Both the position numbers and the translations under genes were made by a program. A DNA stretch of 64,000 nucleotides from an uncultured Acetatifactor sp. GTDB taxonomy: Bacteria; Bacillota; Clostridia; Lachnospirales; Lachnospiraceae. A model generated the notes under the pieces. The model searched no databases. It was not told the DNA's origin and worked only from the letters and a program-made list of their open reading frames with translations. Below, piece after piece: positions 19,530-28,489 of this stretch (position 1 is its first letter; every line of letters starts with the position of its first letter). Where the stretch lies: contig CALWSL010000004.1 in assembly GCA_944384205.1 (NCBI GenBank), positions 122,840 through 186,839 of the forward strand. The letters are read 5' to 3'.

Positions 19530-19916
19530 ATGTTGAATGAGGAACGAGTCATTCTCATGACTAAAATGGCATCCTATGAGGAAAAAGAAGGTAAGAAGAA
19601 TGTTGCCATCGGTAATTATTTCCGCGGTGATTATATTGGCATTCAGGTGCTGAAATCCATCTTCTGCGCCACCGTCGCGTATGTTATTGGTTTTGCATTA
19701 TTCATTTTTTATGATTTCGAAGTGTTTATGCAGGATTTATATAAAATGGATTTGATTACCTTTGCAGGAAATGTACTGCTTTGGTATGCGCTGACAGTTG
19801 TGGCATATGGTATTGTCTCTTATGCCGTATATTCCTATCGCTATACAAAAACGAAGAAAAGTCTGAAGGTTTATTATCATAATTTAAAAAAGCTGAATTC
19901 CCTGTATGACGAGTAA
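19530..19916 (+). CDS. Small membrane protein of unknown function
   Basis: A 128-residue protein that I do not recognise by name. It has a charged N-terminus, two clear hydrophobic spans (about residues 38-62 and 75-105), and a basic C-terminal tail, so both ends are probably cytoplasmic. AAGGAG precedes the ATG. It sits 15 bases after the YvyF-like gene and 30 before a larger membrane protein leading to cdaA, so it is part of that transcript. A role in the envelope or in c-di-AMP signalling is only guilt by position. Confidence 0.75.
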   Translation: MLNEERVILMTKMASYEEKEGKKNVAIGNYFRGDYIGIQVLKSIFCATVAYVIGFALFIFYDFEVFMQDLYKMDLITFAGNVLLWYALTVVAYGIVSYAVYSYRYTKTKKSLKVYYHNLKKLNSLYDE

Positions 19917-19946
19917 TAGACGGTAAGGCTTAATCTGGAGGAAATA

Positions 19947-21116
19947 ATGACTGGTTTATTGGAACTGAGAGAGAAAATAAAAATATTTTACAGCAAGTAT
20001 GAGGTATTTATTCTGCCTGTCGTCAAATTCTTGCTTGCGTTTGTGGTACTGAATACCCTTAACGGGCAGCTGGGTTATATGACGCAGCTTGACAACATTG
20101 CAATTGTTCTGATTGCGGCGCTGGTATGTTCTTTCCTGCCGGTGGGAGGCATTATATTTTTTGCGGTGGTGTTCAGTCTGCTTCACATGTATGCGCTTTC
20201 CATGGAAGTGGCGCTGGTAGGGGGTTGCATGTATCTGCTGATGTTTTTGCTGTTTTTCCGTTTCAGCCCCAAGGAGTCGCTGGTGGTCGTGCTGACTCCG
20301 ATTTTGTTTGTGTTAAAGATTCCCTATATAATGCCTGTGGCTATGGGACTTTTGGGAACACCTGCTTCCATGGTTTCCGTTGGATGCGGTGTTGCGGTTT
20401 ACTATCTGATGATAACAATTTCGACAAATGCTCCTACCATTAATACCATGGGAACGGATGAGATATCGGCAAAGCTCAGACTGCTGATTGATGGAATACT
20501 AAACGACAAGGCAATGCTTGTCATGATTACCGCTTTTGCAATTACTGTTATGGTGGTATATCTGATTCGCAGAATGTCGGTGGATTATTCCTGGACAATT
20601 GCCGTAATTGCCGGAGCAATGATAAATATGCTGATTCTTCTGCTGGGGGATTTGCTTTACGATACCAACATTTCCGTGGTTGGTGTTATTATCGGCGCCG
20701 TTGTGGCAGTATTTGCCGGAAAGGTGATAGAATTTTTCAGGTTGTGTCTGGATTACAGCAGAACGGAGAAGGTTCAGTTTGAAGACGATGAATATTATTA
20801 CTATGTGAAAGCGGTTCCCAAGATGAGTGTTGCGGCGCCTACAAAAACCGTGAAGAAAATAAACGAACAAAAGAGAACCTCCATGCAGCAAATGCGAAGC
20901 GGAGGAACCGTAAGACGCACTGTTTCTTCTTCCGGAACCGGAAGTTCACGAAGTGTAACCACGGAGAGAACAGGGACGGGGCGGAGCACAACACAGAGGG
21001 GGCAGACGGCTTATACCCGCAGAAATGATTATTCGGGCAGCGGCAGAAGTGTGACAATCAACAGTAATAATATGACCACAGACAGGGATACGGACGATTA
21101 CGAGGAATTATTTTAA
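19947..21116 (+). CDS. Polytopic membrane protein with Ser/Thr/Arg-rich tail
   Basis: A 389-residue protein not matched to a named family. Residues 20-265 contain about nine hydrophobic spans. Residues 270-389 are hydrophilic, first acidic (EDDEYYYY), then a low-complexity tail rich in Ser, Thr, Gly and Arg that ends DDYEELF. GGAGGAAAT precedes the ATG. It lies 34 bases before cdaA, so the two are probably co-transcribed. The tail may be a cytoplasmic platform or, if topology is reversed, a wall-crossing segment. Function is unknown. Confidence 0.78.
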   Translation: MTGLLELREKIKIFYSKYEVFILPVVKFLLAFVVLNTLNGQLGYMTQLDNIAIVLIAALVCSFLPVGGIIFFAVVFSLLHMYALSMEVALVGGCMYLLMFLLFFRFSPKESLVVVLTPILFVLKIPYIMPVAMGLLGTPASMVSVGCGVAVYYLMITISTNAPTINTMGTDEISAKLRLLIDGILNDKAMLVMITAFAITVMVVYLIRRMSVDYSWTIAVIAGAMINMLILLLGDLLYDTNISVVGVIIGAVVAVFAGKVIEFFRLCLDYSRTEKVQFEDDEYYYYVKAVPKMSVAAPTKTVKKINEQKRTSMQQMRSGGTVRRTVSSSGTGSSRSVTTERTGTGRSTTQRGQTAYTRRNDYSGSGRSVTINSNNMTTDRDTDDYEELF

Positions 21117-21150
21117 AGAATAGAAACGATTGAGCAGGGATTGATGCGAT

Positions 21151-22026
21151 ATGGAGTGGTATGACAAGGCAGTAGATTTTTTAAAAAATTCTAATGTATA
21201 CAGAGTGACGATGGATTTTGGAGATATTCTGGAAATCCTGATTATTGCGCTGATATTGTATTATATATTGGTGTGGATGAAAACCACACGTGCGTGGGCT
21301 CTGCTGAAGGGTCTTATTGTCATATGTGCATTTTTGGTCATTGCTTCTCTTATGCAGATGAATACCATTCTGTGGATGGCAGAGAATGTATTGGGATTTG
21401 CGGTTACTGCGCTCATTATCGTGCTGCAGCCGGAGCTTAGAAAGGCACTGGAAGAACTGGGAAAGAAAAATTTTATTTCATCTGTGCTGCCGTTTGACTC
21501 CTCCCGCAGAGAGGAGGGGAATTTCTCTGAAAAGACAATCAATGAGATTGTCAAGGCATGCGTGGAGATGGGAAAAGTGAAGACGGGTGCGCTGATTGTA
21601 ATCGAACAGAAAATCTCTTTGCGCGATTATGAAAGAACCGGTATTGACGTGGATGGTATCGTTTCCAGTCAGTTGTTAATTAATATTTTTGAGCATAACA
21701 CGCCTTTGCATGACGGCGCTGTCATTATCAGGGGAAACAGAGTGACATCGGCTACCTGTTATCTTCCGCTTTCGGATAATCTGGGACTGAGCAAGGAGCT
21801 TGGAACGAGGCACCGCGCTGCGGTAGGCATTTCGGAAGTAACTGACTCCCTGACGATTATTGTATCTGAGGAGACAGGTAAGATTAGTCTGGCATACGAA
21901 GGAGAGATAAGATATAATCTGGATGCAGAGGGTTTAAAAGCCAATATGGTGCAGATTTTAAATAGGAGCGGAGAAGAAACTAAGGGCATTCGCAAATGGA
22001 AAGGAAGGAGCCGGGCAAAGAAATGA
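21151..22026 (+). CDS. cdaA: Diadenylate cyclase CdaA
   Basis: A 291-residue membrane-bound diadenylate cyclase that makes cyclic di-AMP from two ATP, controlling potassium and osmolyte balance and wall homeostasis. Three N-terminal transmembrane helices are followed by a DAC domain with the catalytic DGA at residues 188-190 and RHR at 220-222. The stop overlaps the next start (ATGA), the usual cdaA-cdaR coupling. glmM, often third, is not here. Confidence 0.96.
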   Translation: MEWYDKAVDFLKNSNVYRVTMDFGDILEILIIALILYYILVWMKTTRAWALLKGLIVICAFLVIASLMQMNTILWMAENVLGFAVTALIIVLQPELRKALEELGKKNFISSVLPFDSSRREEGNFSEKTINEIVKACVEMGKVKTGALIVIEQKISLRDYERTGIDVDGIVSSQLLINIFEHNTPLHDGAVIIRGNRVTSATCYLPLSDNLGLSKELGTRHRAAVGISEVTDSLTIIVSEETGKISLAYEGEIRYNLDAEGLKANMVQILNRSGEETKGIRKWKGRSRAKK

Positions 22027-23291
22027 GAAAAAAGCTATTGCATAACTGGGGATTAAAGCTGGCTTCTTTGGCGCTGGCATTAATATTGTGGTTCCTGGTG
22101 GTACAGTTTGAGGATCCGCCGGATACCAAGACTTTCAGCAATATTACCGTGCGGTTGGTCAACACGGAACTTTTGGACAAGGAAAACAAGGTATATGAGG
22201 TATTGGATAAAACGGATGTCATCAGCGTAACGGTAAAGGCGCCAAAAAGTATTATCGGACAAATTCGTACCTCGGATATCGTGGCGGAAGCTGACGTAAG
22301 TAAAATTACGGATATTAATACCATTGCAATTACATGTGCCGTGCAGAATGTTGAAGGTGTGGATTCTGTCGAAAGCAATCGTGATGTAGTGCGTCTGAAT
22401 GTGGAGGACAAAAGAACGAAAAACGTCAGGGTTGTTTCTAAGACAGTCGGAGAAGTGGCGGAAAATTATATGGTGGGAGCTACCCAGACAGATTTGAACC
22501 AGATACAGATATCGGGACCTGCGTCAGAGGTGGATCAGATCAGTTATGCCGGTGTGGAGATTAATGTTACCGGCTATACAACGAATCTGTCTGCAAATCT
22601 GGATGTCAGTTTTTATGATGCAGACGATAATTTGTTAGACTTGGATAATATCACAAAGAATGTGGATTATATACACATGTCCGTGGAGGTGCTGGCTACC
22701 AAAGAGGTGCCTGTGGAGGTGAATTATACGGGCGTTCCGGCGGAAGGCTATATGGCGACGGGAGCAGTTGTGAGCGATCCGGCGACTGTCAGAATTGCGG
22801 GAACGACTTATACCTTGTCGGGTATCAGCAGAATTTCGATACCTGAGGAGCGTCTTGATATCACGGGCGAAAGCAGCAATCTGTCAGATACCGTTGATTT
22901 GCGGGATTATCTGCCGGAGAATGTAAGTCTGGCGGACAGTGATTTTAACGGCAGGGTTACAGTAACGGTTTATATTGAGCCGATTGTGGAAAAAACGCTG
23001 GAAGTGCCTGTGGAGAACGTAAGCGTTGTCAACCTGCCGGAGGGGATGACAGCGGCTCTTCCTGAAACAGAAGAACCTTATATTTTGTATGTGTCAGGGC
23101 TTGCCGAGTTTATTGACCCGCTTCGTGAAAGCGAGGTGAAGGGTGTTGTTGACATTGCAGCCTGGATGGAAGAGGAGGAGCTTACGGAGCTTGAAACAGG
23201 TACCTATACGATTCCGATTACTTTTGAGTTGGCGGAAGAGATTACCGTTGAGGAGATTGTCGTGCGGGTGACAGTTGATGAAATTGTATAG
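22023..23291 (+). CDS. cdaR: CdaA regulatory protein CdaR (YbbR domains)
   Basis: A 422-residue extracytoplasmic regulator of CdaA. One N-terminal membrane span (LKLASLALALILWFLVVQF) anchors several YbbR repeats, recognisable by recurring KEVPVEVNYTGVPAEGY-like strands. The ATG at 22023 overlaps the cdaA stop and has AAGGAG 12 bases upstream; an ATG at 21996 is in frame but lacks a binding site. In Bacillus and relatives CdaR binds CdaA through the membrane. Confidence 0.92.
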   Translation: MRKKLLHNWGLKLASLALALILWFLVVQFEDPPDTKTFSNITVRLVNTELLDKENKVYEVLDKTDVISVTVKAPKSIIGQIRTSDIVAEADVSKITDINTIAITCAVQNVEGVDSVESNRDVVRLNVEDKRTKNVRVVSKTVGEVAENYMVGATQTDLNQIQISGPASEVDQISYAGVEINVTGYTTNLSANLDVSFYDADDNLLDLDNITKNVDYIHMSVEVLATKEVPVEVNYTGVPAEGYMATGAVVSDPATVRIAGTTYTLSGISRISIPEERLDITGESSNLSDTVDLRDYLPENVSLADSDFNGRVTVTVYIEPIVEKTLEVPVENVSVVNLPEGMTAALPETEEPYILYVSGLAEFIDPLRESEVKGVVDIAAWMEEEELTELETGTYTIPITFELAEEITVEEIVVRVTVDEIV

Positions 23292-23325
23292 AAATGTATG
23301 ACGATTTCATTAAAATGGCTTGTGA

Positions 23326-23354
23326 TTGGCACACAAATCTGATATAGTTAAAAT
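23326..23354 (+). promoter_or_regulatory. Sigma-A promoter of the HPr gene
   Basis: TTGGCA (23326-23331) and TAAAAT (23349-23354) are 17 bases apart, each one base from consensus, about 50 bases before the start codon. Confidence 0.75.
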
Positions 23355-23405
23355 AAGGTATGAGGCTGTAGAGAGCCGGTCATATATGGAATTGGAGGGA
23401 AGGCT

Positions 23406-23669
23406 ATGGTAAGTCAGAAAGTAGTGATTAAGAACCCGACTGGCTTGCATCTGAGACCAGCAGGTATCCTGTGTAAAGAAGCAATGCAGTTTAAATCACT
23501 TATAACATTTTCATTCCGTGAGAATACAGCAAATGCAAAGAGCGTGTTGAGCGTGCTGGGTGCCTGCGTAAAATGCGGTGATGAGATTGAATTTATCTGT
23601 GAAGGGGAAGACGAAGAAGAGGCATTAAAAACGCTGGTATCGGCAGTAGAGAATGGCCTTGGAGAATGA
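23406..23669 (+). CDS. HPr family phosphocarrier protein
   Basis: An 87-residue HPr-type protein of the sugar phosphotransferase system. The phosphoryl-accepting His15 lies in TGLHLRPAG. Ser46 in NAKSVLSV is the site HPr kinase would phosphorylate for carbon catabolite control. It has its own promoter and terminator and no ptsI beside it, so it is monocistronic. Because genomes of this group may have more than one HPr, it could be the main ptsH or a paralogue (Crh lacks His15, so that is excluded). GGAGGG precedes the ATG. Confidence 0.9.
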   Translation: MVSQKVVIKNPTGLHLRPAGILCKEAMQFKSLITFSFRENTANAKSVLSVLGACVKCGDEIEFICEGEDEEEALKTLVSAVENGLGE

Positions 23670-23673
23670 TAGG

Positions 23674-23700
23674 CAGCTCATCCTTTGGATGAGCTGTTAT
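23674..23700 (+). terminator. Terminator after HPr
   Basis: Ten-base arms CAGCTCATCC / GGATGAGCTG with loop TTT, then TTATT. It is a short distance after the HPr stop. Confidence 0.7.
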
Positions 23701-23709
23701 TATGTATAG

Positions 23710-23740
23710 TACACCCGGGATCACTTTTTCCCGGAGTGTA
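23710..23740 (+). other. Hairpin in the leuA leader
   Basis: TACACCCGGGA pairs with TCCCGGAGTGTA around a T-rich loop, about 40 bases before leuA, with no T-run after it. It might be an attenuator-like or protective structure. No T-box motifs are visible. Confidence 0.4.
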
Positions 23741-23780
23741 TCATGCGTCCGACAGACGAGGTGAAAGGTAGGTAAAGGAA

Positions 23781-25463
23781 ATGCTTAATTATAGTAGGTA
23801 TCGTAAAAATCCGGTGGTGGAATATCCGGAGAGAGAATGGCCCAATAAGGAGATTACAAAAGCTCCTGTTTGGTGCAGCGTGGATTTGCGTGACGGCAAT
23901 CAGGCATTGATTGATCCCATGGTGGTGGAAGAAAAGATTGAGATGTTCCAGTTTCTGATAAAGCTGGGCTTTAAGGAAATAGAAATCGGATTTCCCGCAG
24001 CAAGCCAGATTGAGTTTGATTTTCTGCGTCAACTGGTAGATCGCAAATTAATTCCCGATGATGTAGTGGTTCAGGTATTGACCCAGTGCAGGGAGGAGTT
24101 GATAGACCGTACTTTTGAAGCGATTGAAGGCTGCAAACAGGCGATAGTGCATATATACAATTCCACTTCCACACTCCAGAGGGATGTGGTGTTTCATATG
24201 GACAGAGAGCATATTACGGAGATTGCCGTAAAAGGAACTAATATGGTGAAGGAGCGGGCTGCAAAATTCCCCGGAAAAATTATTCTGGAATATTCTCCGG
24301 AAAGTTTTACGGGAACAGAGCTTGATTATGCCTTAGATATCTGTAACGCGGTGTCCAAGGCATGGGGACCGACGCCCAAAAATCCTATGATTATCAATCT
24401 GCCATCCACAGTGGAAATGAACACGCCCAATGTGTATGCGGATCAGATTGAATGGATGATTAAGCATCTGGATAACAGAGAGAGTATTATTATAAGTGTC
24501 CATCCCCATAATGACAGAGGTACCGGTGTTGCCAGCGCCGAGCTTGCCCTGCTTGCAGGTGCAGACCGCGTGGAAGGTACTTTGTTTGGCAACGGTGAGC
24601 GTACCGGTAATGTGGATATTTTGAATATTGCATATAATATGTTTTCTCAGGGAATCAATCCGGAACTGAATATAGAGCATATCAACGAGATTATTGAGAT
24701 TTATGAGCGTTGCTGTAAGATGCCTGTCCATCCCAGACATCCCTATGCAGGGAAGCTTGTGTTTACTGCATTTTCAGGCTCCCATCAGGATGCGATTAAC
24801 AAGGGTATGCAGGCGATGAAGGAACGCGGCAGTGAAATCTGGCAGGTTCCTTATCTTCCCATTGATCCTGCCGACATTGGAAGGGAATATGAGCCTATCG
24901 TCCGTATCAACTCCCAGTCGGGCAAAGGCGGCGTTGCCTTTGTAATGGATACTTATTTCGGCTTTAAGCTTCCTAAGGCAATGCACAAAGAATTTGCCAA
25001 TGTGATTCAGAATATTTCTGAGAAGCAGGGAGAGGTATCCCCTGAACAGATTATGGCAAGCTTTAAGGCAGAATATTTGGATCGCAAGGAGCCTATCCAT
25101 TTCCGTAAGCTGCGTGTGGATGATAAGAGTGATTTAGTTGACTCTGAGTTTGATACACATGTACAGGTGGTATATACTGACCATGGCGTTGAGAAAAGCT
25201 TTGAAGCGGTTGGAAACGGTCCGATTGACGCAGTACAGCGGGGACTTTCCCATGAGCTTGGAATTTCCATTAAAATACTGGACTATGTAGAACATGCTTT
25301 GCAGAGCGGGGCAAACTCTCAGGCAGCAGCTTATATTCATCTGCTGGATGCAGATACGGGCAGAGTAACCTATGGCGTCGGTGTCAGCTCCAATATTACC
25401 AGAGCTTCGGTACGCGCAATTTTCTCCGCAGTAAATCGTCTGGGACTGGGTAAGAAGGCGTAA
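23781..25463 (+). CDS. leuA: 2-isopropylmalate synthase
   Basis: A 560-residue LeuA that condenses acetyl-CoA with 2-oxoisovalerate in the first step of leucine synthesis. The HMGL-type TIM barrel has VDLRDGNQALIDP near residues 35-47 and the HPHNDRGTGVASAEL metal-binding stretch near 242. The C-terminal part is the LeuA allosteric domain for leucine feedback. This is the longer LeuA form. It starts MLNYSRYRKNPVV after AGGTAGGTAAAGGAA. No other leu genes are adjacent, so it stands alone, ended by a bidirectional terminator. Confidence 0.95.
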   Translation: MLNYSRYRKNPVVEYPEREWPNKEITKAPVWCSVDLRDGNQALIDPMVVEEKIEMFQFLIKLGFKEIEIGFPAASQIEFDFLRQLVDRKLIPDDVVVQVLTQCREELIDRTFEAIEGCKQAIVHIYNSTSTLQRDVVFHMDREHITEIAVKGTNMVKERAAKFPGKIILEYSPESFTGTELDYALDICNAVSKAWGPTPKNPMIINLPSTVEMNTPNVYADQIEWMIKHLDNRESIIISVHPHNDRGTGVASAELALLAGADRVEGTLFGNGERTGNVDILNIAYNMFSQGINPELNIEHINEIIEIYERCCKMPVHPRHPYAGKLVFTAFSGSHQDAINKGMQAMKERGSEIWQVPYLPIDPADIGREYEPIVRINSQSGKGGVAFVMDTYFGFKLPKAMHKEFANVIQNISEKQGEVSPEQIMASFKAEYLDRKEPIHFRKLRVDDKSDLVDSEFDTHVQVVYTDHGVEKSFEAVGNGPIDAVQRGLSHELGISIKILDYVEHALQSGANSQAAAYIHLLDADTGRVTYGVGVSSNITRASVRAIFSAVNRLGLGKKA

Positions 25464-25480
25464 GATTTGTTTAATATATA

Positions 25481-25561
25481 AAAAAGAACCGGTTATATCT
25501 TTTGGACAGAATACAGACTTGGGAGACGTTTTCTGTTCCAAAAATATAACCGGTTCTTTTT
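25481..25561. terminator. Bidirectional terminator between leuA and the DUF3048 gene
   Basis: Eighteen-base exact arms (AAAAAGAACCGGTTATAT / ATATAACCGGTTCTTTTT) around an inner, partly paired stretch. An A-run at one end and a T-run at the other serve both convergent genes. Confidence 0.88.
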
Positions 25562-25577
25562 GAAAAAATCATACCGT

Positions 25578-26723
25578 CTACCGGAATGTAAAGGAATCAC
25601 CATCCTCCACGATACATACCATGGTTTTGCCGGTGTTCATGATGATTTCATTTCCGTTGTCATCGTAATATCTTGTAGCGCCATAGTCAGAGGTCTTTTT
25701 CCAGGTTACATGAATACCCTTGCCGTTGGTGAAGTACCAGCCGTCGCGTGTGGTATCGTGGCACTGGAATGCCAGATATCCTTCTCCGAGTTCTTCATGC
25801 TTGGTGTTCTGCACGAGAATGTTCTTAAAGGCAAGCTGTTCGCCGGTTGCGGCGTCAATATGGGGACCGTCTGTGGAACCGGACAAATGCTGTGAGCGGT
25901 AATAGAGACCGTCCTCCTCGTTATATTCAAAATAACATCTGGTCAAAGGATAACATCCAGACATATCAATATAGGTGGCAACCTCTGCATCATCGCCGTA
26001 TTGCTCCAGTGTATTCGGATTTGATTTAGGGGCAAACTGGTAATGTTCCTCATCAGAAAGTCCCCGGTAGGACAGACTATAACCCTTGCGGTCAATTACT
26101 TCTTTGATTCCCTCGCCGCTTGCATAAGCATTGTGCGGCGCTTTACGGTCTGTGGTGCGGAAGAATGCCTCATCATCTCCGAAGTTTCCGTTGATATTCT
26201 GTGTATCTGCCTGTGCCAGCAGGTCGTTAATAAAAAAAGGACCGCCAAAGTGCACAATAAAAGCATCCCATTCAAATGCCCAGTAAGCATAATAAGTGCG
26301 TAGACTGCGGACGTTGCCGATTTTATCCAAATCCTCCCAGTCCTCATAAATTGCCATCATGCGTGTCATACGTCCCTCTACGTTCGCCTCATAAAGAATG
26401 GAAGCTTCAGATAAATTATAATGAGGAATCGCAGAAGCTTCGTTAGGAATGATGACTGCGATAGGGCGGGTATTGGCAACCTCTTCGTCAACCCATTCGT
26501 TTGTCAGCTTACTGCGAACCATTCCCTCTGCGGGAGGTAGATCGTCATCTTCCATTCCGGAATTTGTGTCAGGGTCTTCCCCGTTTGCAGTATTATTGTC
26601 TGCCTCGTCTGTAGAGATGTCTTCGTTGTCTAAAATAATAGGACTTTTCAGGTCATCGTTGCCGCAGGCACATAACAGGGCGACAGAAGCAGCGAGAACC
26701 AGCCATATTTTAAGCTTTTTCAT
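25578..26723 (-). CDS. DUF3048 (YerB-like) lipoprotein
   Basis: A 381-residue lipoprotein with signal peptide and lipobox (LLCAC, Cys near residue 20), then an acidic Asp/Glu/Asn-rich spacer and a DUF3048 domain starting at NTRPIAVIIPN and running to the end. The molecular role of DUF3048 proteins is not established. The start MKKLKIW at 26723 is chosen for the signal peptide; an in-frame ATG five codons earlier is very close to GGAAAGG, so it is possible too. It is the only clear minus-strand gene in the window, convergent with leuA and divergent from the next glycosyltransferase. Confidence 0.88.
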   Translation of the reverse strand: MKKLKIWLVLAASVALLCACGNDDLKSPIILDNEDISTDEADNNTANGEDPDTNSGMEDDDLPPAEGMVRSKLTNEWVDEEVANTRPIAVIIPNEASAIPHYNLSEASILYEANVEGRMTRMMAIYEDWEDLDKIGNVRSLRTYYAYWAFEWDAFIVHFGGPFFINDLLAQADTQNINGNFGDDEAFFRTTDRKAPHNAYASGEGIKEVIDRKGYSLSYRGLSDEEHYQFAPKSNPNTLEQYGDDAEVATYIDMSGCYPLTRCYFEYNEEDGLYYRSQHLSGSTDGPHIDAATGEQLAFKNILVQNTKHEELGEGYLAFQCHDTTRDGWYFTNGKGIHVTWKKTSDYGATRYYDDNGNEIIMNTGKTMVCIVEDGDSFTFR

Positions 26724-26793
26724 AATGTAAATAACCATACCTTTCCGCCGGATATCTGCATTGCAATAATCCGACTCATCATGCTTGCGCATT

Positions 26794-26822
26794 ATTGTAC
26801 CACATTTTGCGGACATAGTCAT
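26794..26822 (-). promoter_or_regulatory. Promoter of the DUF3048 gene
   Basis: On the minus strand ATGACT and TACAAT are spaced by 17 bases, upstream of the lipoprotein start. Confidence 0.55.
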
Positions 26823-26879
26823 TAAACTCTGTGGAAATTAATGTTAAATTAAGAATTACAAGGCAAAAAAAGATATCCC

Positions 26880-26908
26880 TTGCGATTTTTCCGGCGCAAT
26901 AGTATACT
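26880..26908 (+). promoter_or_regulatory. Promoter of the membrane glycosyltransferase gene
   Basis: TTGCGA (26880-26885) and TATACT (26903-26908) are spaced by 17 bases. Because the -35 begins at 26880, a TTG frame starting there cannot be the translated start. Confidence 0.75.
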
Positions 26909-26939
26909 AATCACAAAACCCAGTCTGTCGGAGGATGAG

Positions 26940-27869
26940 ATGAGCCTTTTAAGTGTAATTGTTCCATGTTATAACGAGGAAGAAAGTGTAGAGCTGTTTT
27001 ATTCGGAGTTAATGAAAAATGATGTTTTTTTCATGGAAAAGAATATTGAGATCGAGATTTTATATATTGATGACGGCTCTAAGGACGGAACCGCTGCGGA
27101 GGTAAAAAAACTTCACGAGAAGGACGAACGTGTACGTTTGGTTTCCTTTTCCCGGAATTTCGGAAAAGAGTCAGCTATGTATGCAGGACTTGAAAAATCC
27201 AGAGGCGATTATGTGGTAATGATGGATGTGGATTTGCAGGATCCGCCCTCTCTTTTGCCCGAAATGTTTTCTTATATGGAACAGGGGTACGATTCTGTGG
27301 CAACGAGGAGAGTCAGCCGCAAGGGTGAGCCGCCGGTCCGCAGTTTTTTTGCCAGAAAGTTTTATAAGCTGATGAAAAAAATATCGAAGACAGAAATTAT
27401 GGATGGTGCAAGGGATTATCGCCTGATGACAAGACAGATGGTAAATGCCATTTTGTCGATGCAGGAGTATAACCGTTTCACAAAGGGCATTTTCGGCTGG
27501 GTTGGCTTCCATACAAAATGGCTGGAATATGAAAATATAGAGCGTGCCAAGGGTGAGACTAAGTGGAATTTCTGGAAGCTTTTGATGTATTCTTTTGACG
27601 GTATTACGGCTTTTTCCACTGCGCCGTTGATGATAGCTTCTTTTATGGGGGTGTTGTTCTGTATTCTGGCATTTGTAATGATTATTTTTATTGTTGTGCG
27701 CAAACTGATATTTGGGGACCCGGTATCCGGCTGGCCATCTTTGGTCTGCATTATTCTCATGACCAGCGGTGTACAATTCTTTTGTACCGGGATACTGGGA
27801 CAATATCTCGCCAAGGCATATATGGAGGTAAAAAGACGCCCTATTTATATTGTGAAGGAAGAATTGTAG
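26940..27869 (+). CDS. Membrane-anchored family 2 glycosyltransferase (DPM1/GtrB-like)
   Basis: A 309-residue GT2 enzyme that probably loads a sugar on polyprenyl phosphate. The GT-A core has SVIVPCYNEEESV at residues 5-17, YIDDGSKDGT near 45, DVDLQDPP near 98, and the ARDYRLM motif typical of the GtrB/DPM1-like group. Two C-terminal membrane helices (from about 220) anchor it. GGAGG lies 5 bases before the ATG at 26940. It is monocistronic with its own promoter. The sugar cannot be read from sequence; GtrB-type enzymes often use UDP-glucose and serve a GT-C partner, not seen beside it. Confidence 0.9.
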   Translation: MSLLSVIVPCYNEEESVELFYSELMKNDVFFMEKNIEIEILYIDDGSKDGTAAEVKKLHEKDERVRLVSFSRNFGKESAMYAGLEKSRGDYVVMMDVDLQDPPSLLPEMFSYMEQGYDSVATRRVSRKGEPPVRSFFARKFYKLMKKISKTEIMDGARDYRLMTRQMVNAILSMQEYNRFTKGIFGWVGFHTKWLEYENIERAKGETKWNFWKLLMYSFDGITAFSTAPLMIASFMGVLFCILAFVMIIFIVVRKLIFGDPVSGWPSLVCIILMTSGVQFFCTGILGQYLAKAYMEVKRRPIYIVKEEL

Positions 27870-27904
27870 AATGTAGAAAAAGTTTAAAAAATGTAAAAAA
27901 ATAC

Positions 27905-27936
27905 TTTTCATTTTCAAGATAATATGATATTATCTT
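27905..27936 (+). promoter_or_regulatory. Promoter with perfect palindrome before the Spo0A-C gene
   Basis: TTTTCA (27905-27910) and TATTAT (27928-27933) are spaced by 17 bases. A perfect 21-base palindrome, AAGATAATAT-G-ATATTATCTT (27916-27936), covers the spacer and -10. It is placed as an operator would be. It does not match the TGTCGAA Spo0A box. Confidence 0.55.
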
Positions 27937-27990
27937 ATTTAATTAGTGCAGTAAAGGGCAAATATTTGTCAGGCGAAAGGGGAAATCATT

Positions 27991-28368
27991 ATGGAAATTG
28001 CAGCTGTTAAGGATTACGAATTGGAGAGATATATCACAAATATTATGTTAGATATTGGTGTGCCGGCTCATTTAAAGGGTTATCATTATCTGAGAGATGC
28101 GATTATGCTGTCGGGAAGAGATATGGAGGTTGTCAGCAGTGTGACGAAGCTGCTGTATCCAACCATTGCAAAGAGATTTAAAACCACGGATCAGAAAGTT
28201 GAACGGGCTATCCGGAATGCGATTGAAGTATCATGGACAAGAGGAAACGTGGAGACCTTTGAAGAAATGTTTGGTTATTCTGCAACGTCCGGTAAGAACA
28301 GACCAACAAACAGCGAATACATAGCAAGGATTGCAGATAAGGTACGCCTTGATTTTAAAGCAATGTAG
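27991..28368 (+). CDS. Stand-alone Spo0A C-terminal DNA-binding domain protein
   Basis: A 125-residue protein consisting only of the Spo0A effector domain (PF08769 type). It has the recognisable stretches GYHYLRDAI, LYPTIAKRF, VERAIRNAIEVSW and SGKNRPTNSEYIARIADKVRL. The N-terminal phosphoacceptor receiver of true Spo0A is absent, and no receiver frame lies upstream. So it should bind DNA without phosphorelay control, or be controlled by its amount. AAAGGGG precedes the ATG. It has its own palindromic promoter and terminator. It could compete with or modulate Spo0A, or regulate other genes; its targets cannot be told here. Confidence 0.9.
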   Translation: MEIAAVKDYELERYITNIMLDIGVPAHLKGYHYLRDAIMLSGRDMEVVSSVTKLLYPTIAKRFKTTDQKVERAIRNAIEVSWTRGNVETFEEMFGYSATSGKNRPTNSEYIARIADKVRLDFKAM

Positions 28369-28419
28369 TAATTAATAAAATATAAGATTCAAATAAAGTT
28401 CTTTACCGCAAACTGTCGG

Positions 28420-28452
28420 ACAGTCGTGATATTGAGGTCGCGGCTGTTTTTT
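28420..28452 (+). terminator. Terminator after the Spo0A-C gene
   Basis: ACAGTCGTGA pairs with TCGCGGCTGT (with G-U pairs) around an eight-base loop, followed by TTTTTT. Confidence 0.8.
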
Positions 28453-28489
28453 ATATTCAGAGTATTTTTGAAATAACAAGATAATACGG

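Noticed and set aside
23700-23780. T-box riboswitch before leuA
   Set aside because: No T-box sequence, specifier loop or terminator pair is visible in the short leader; only one hairpin.
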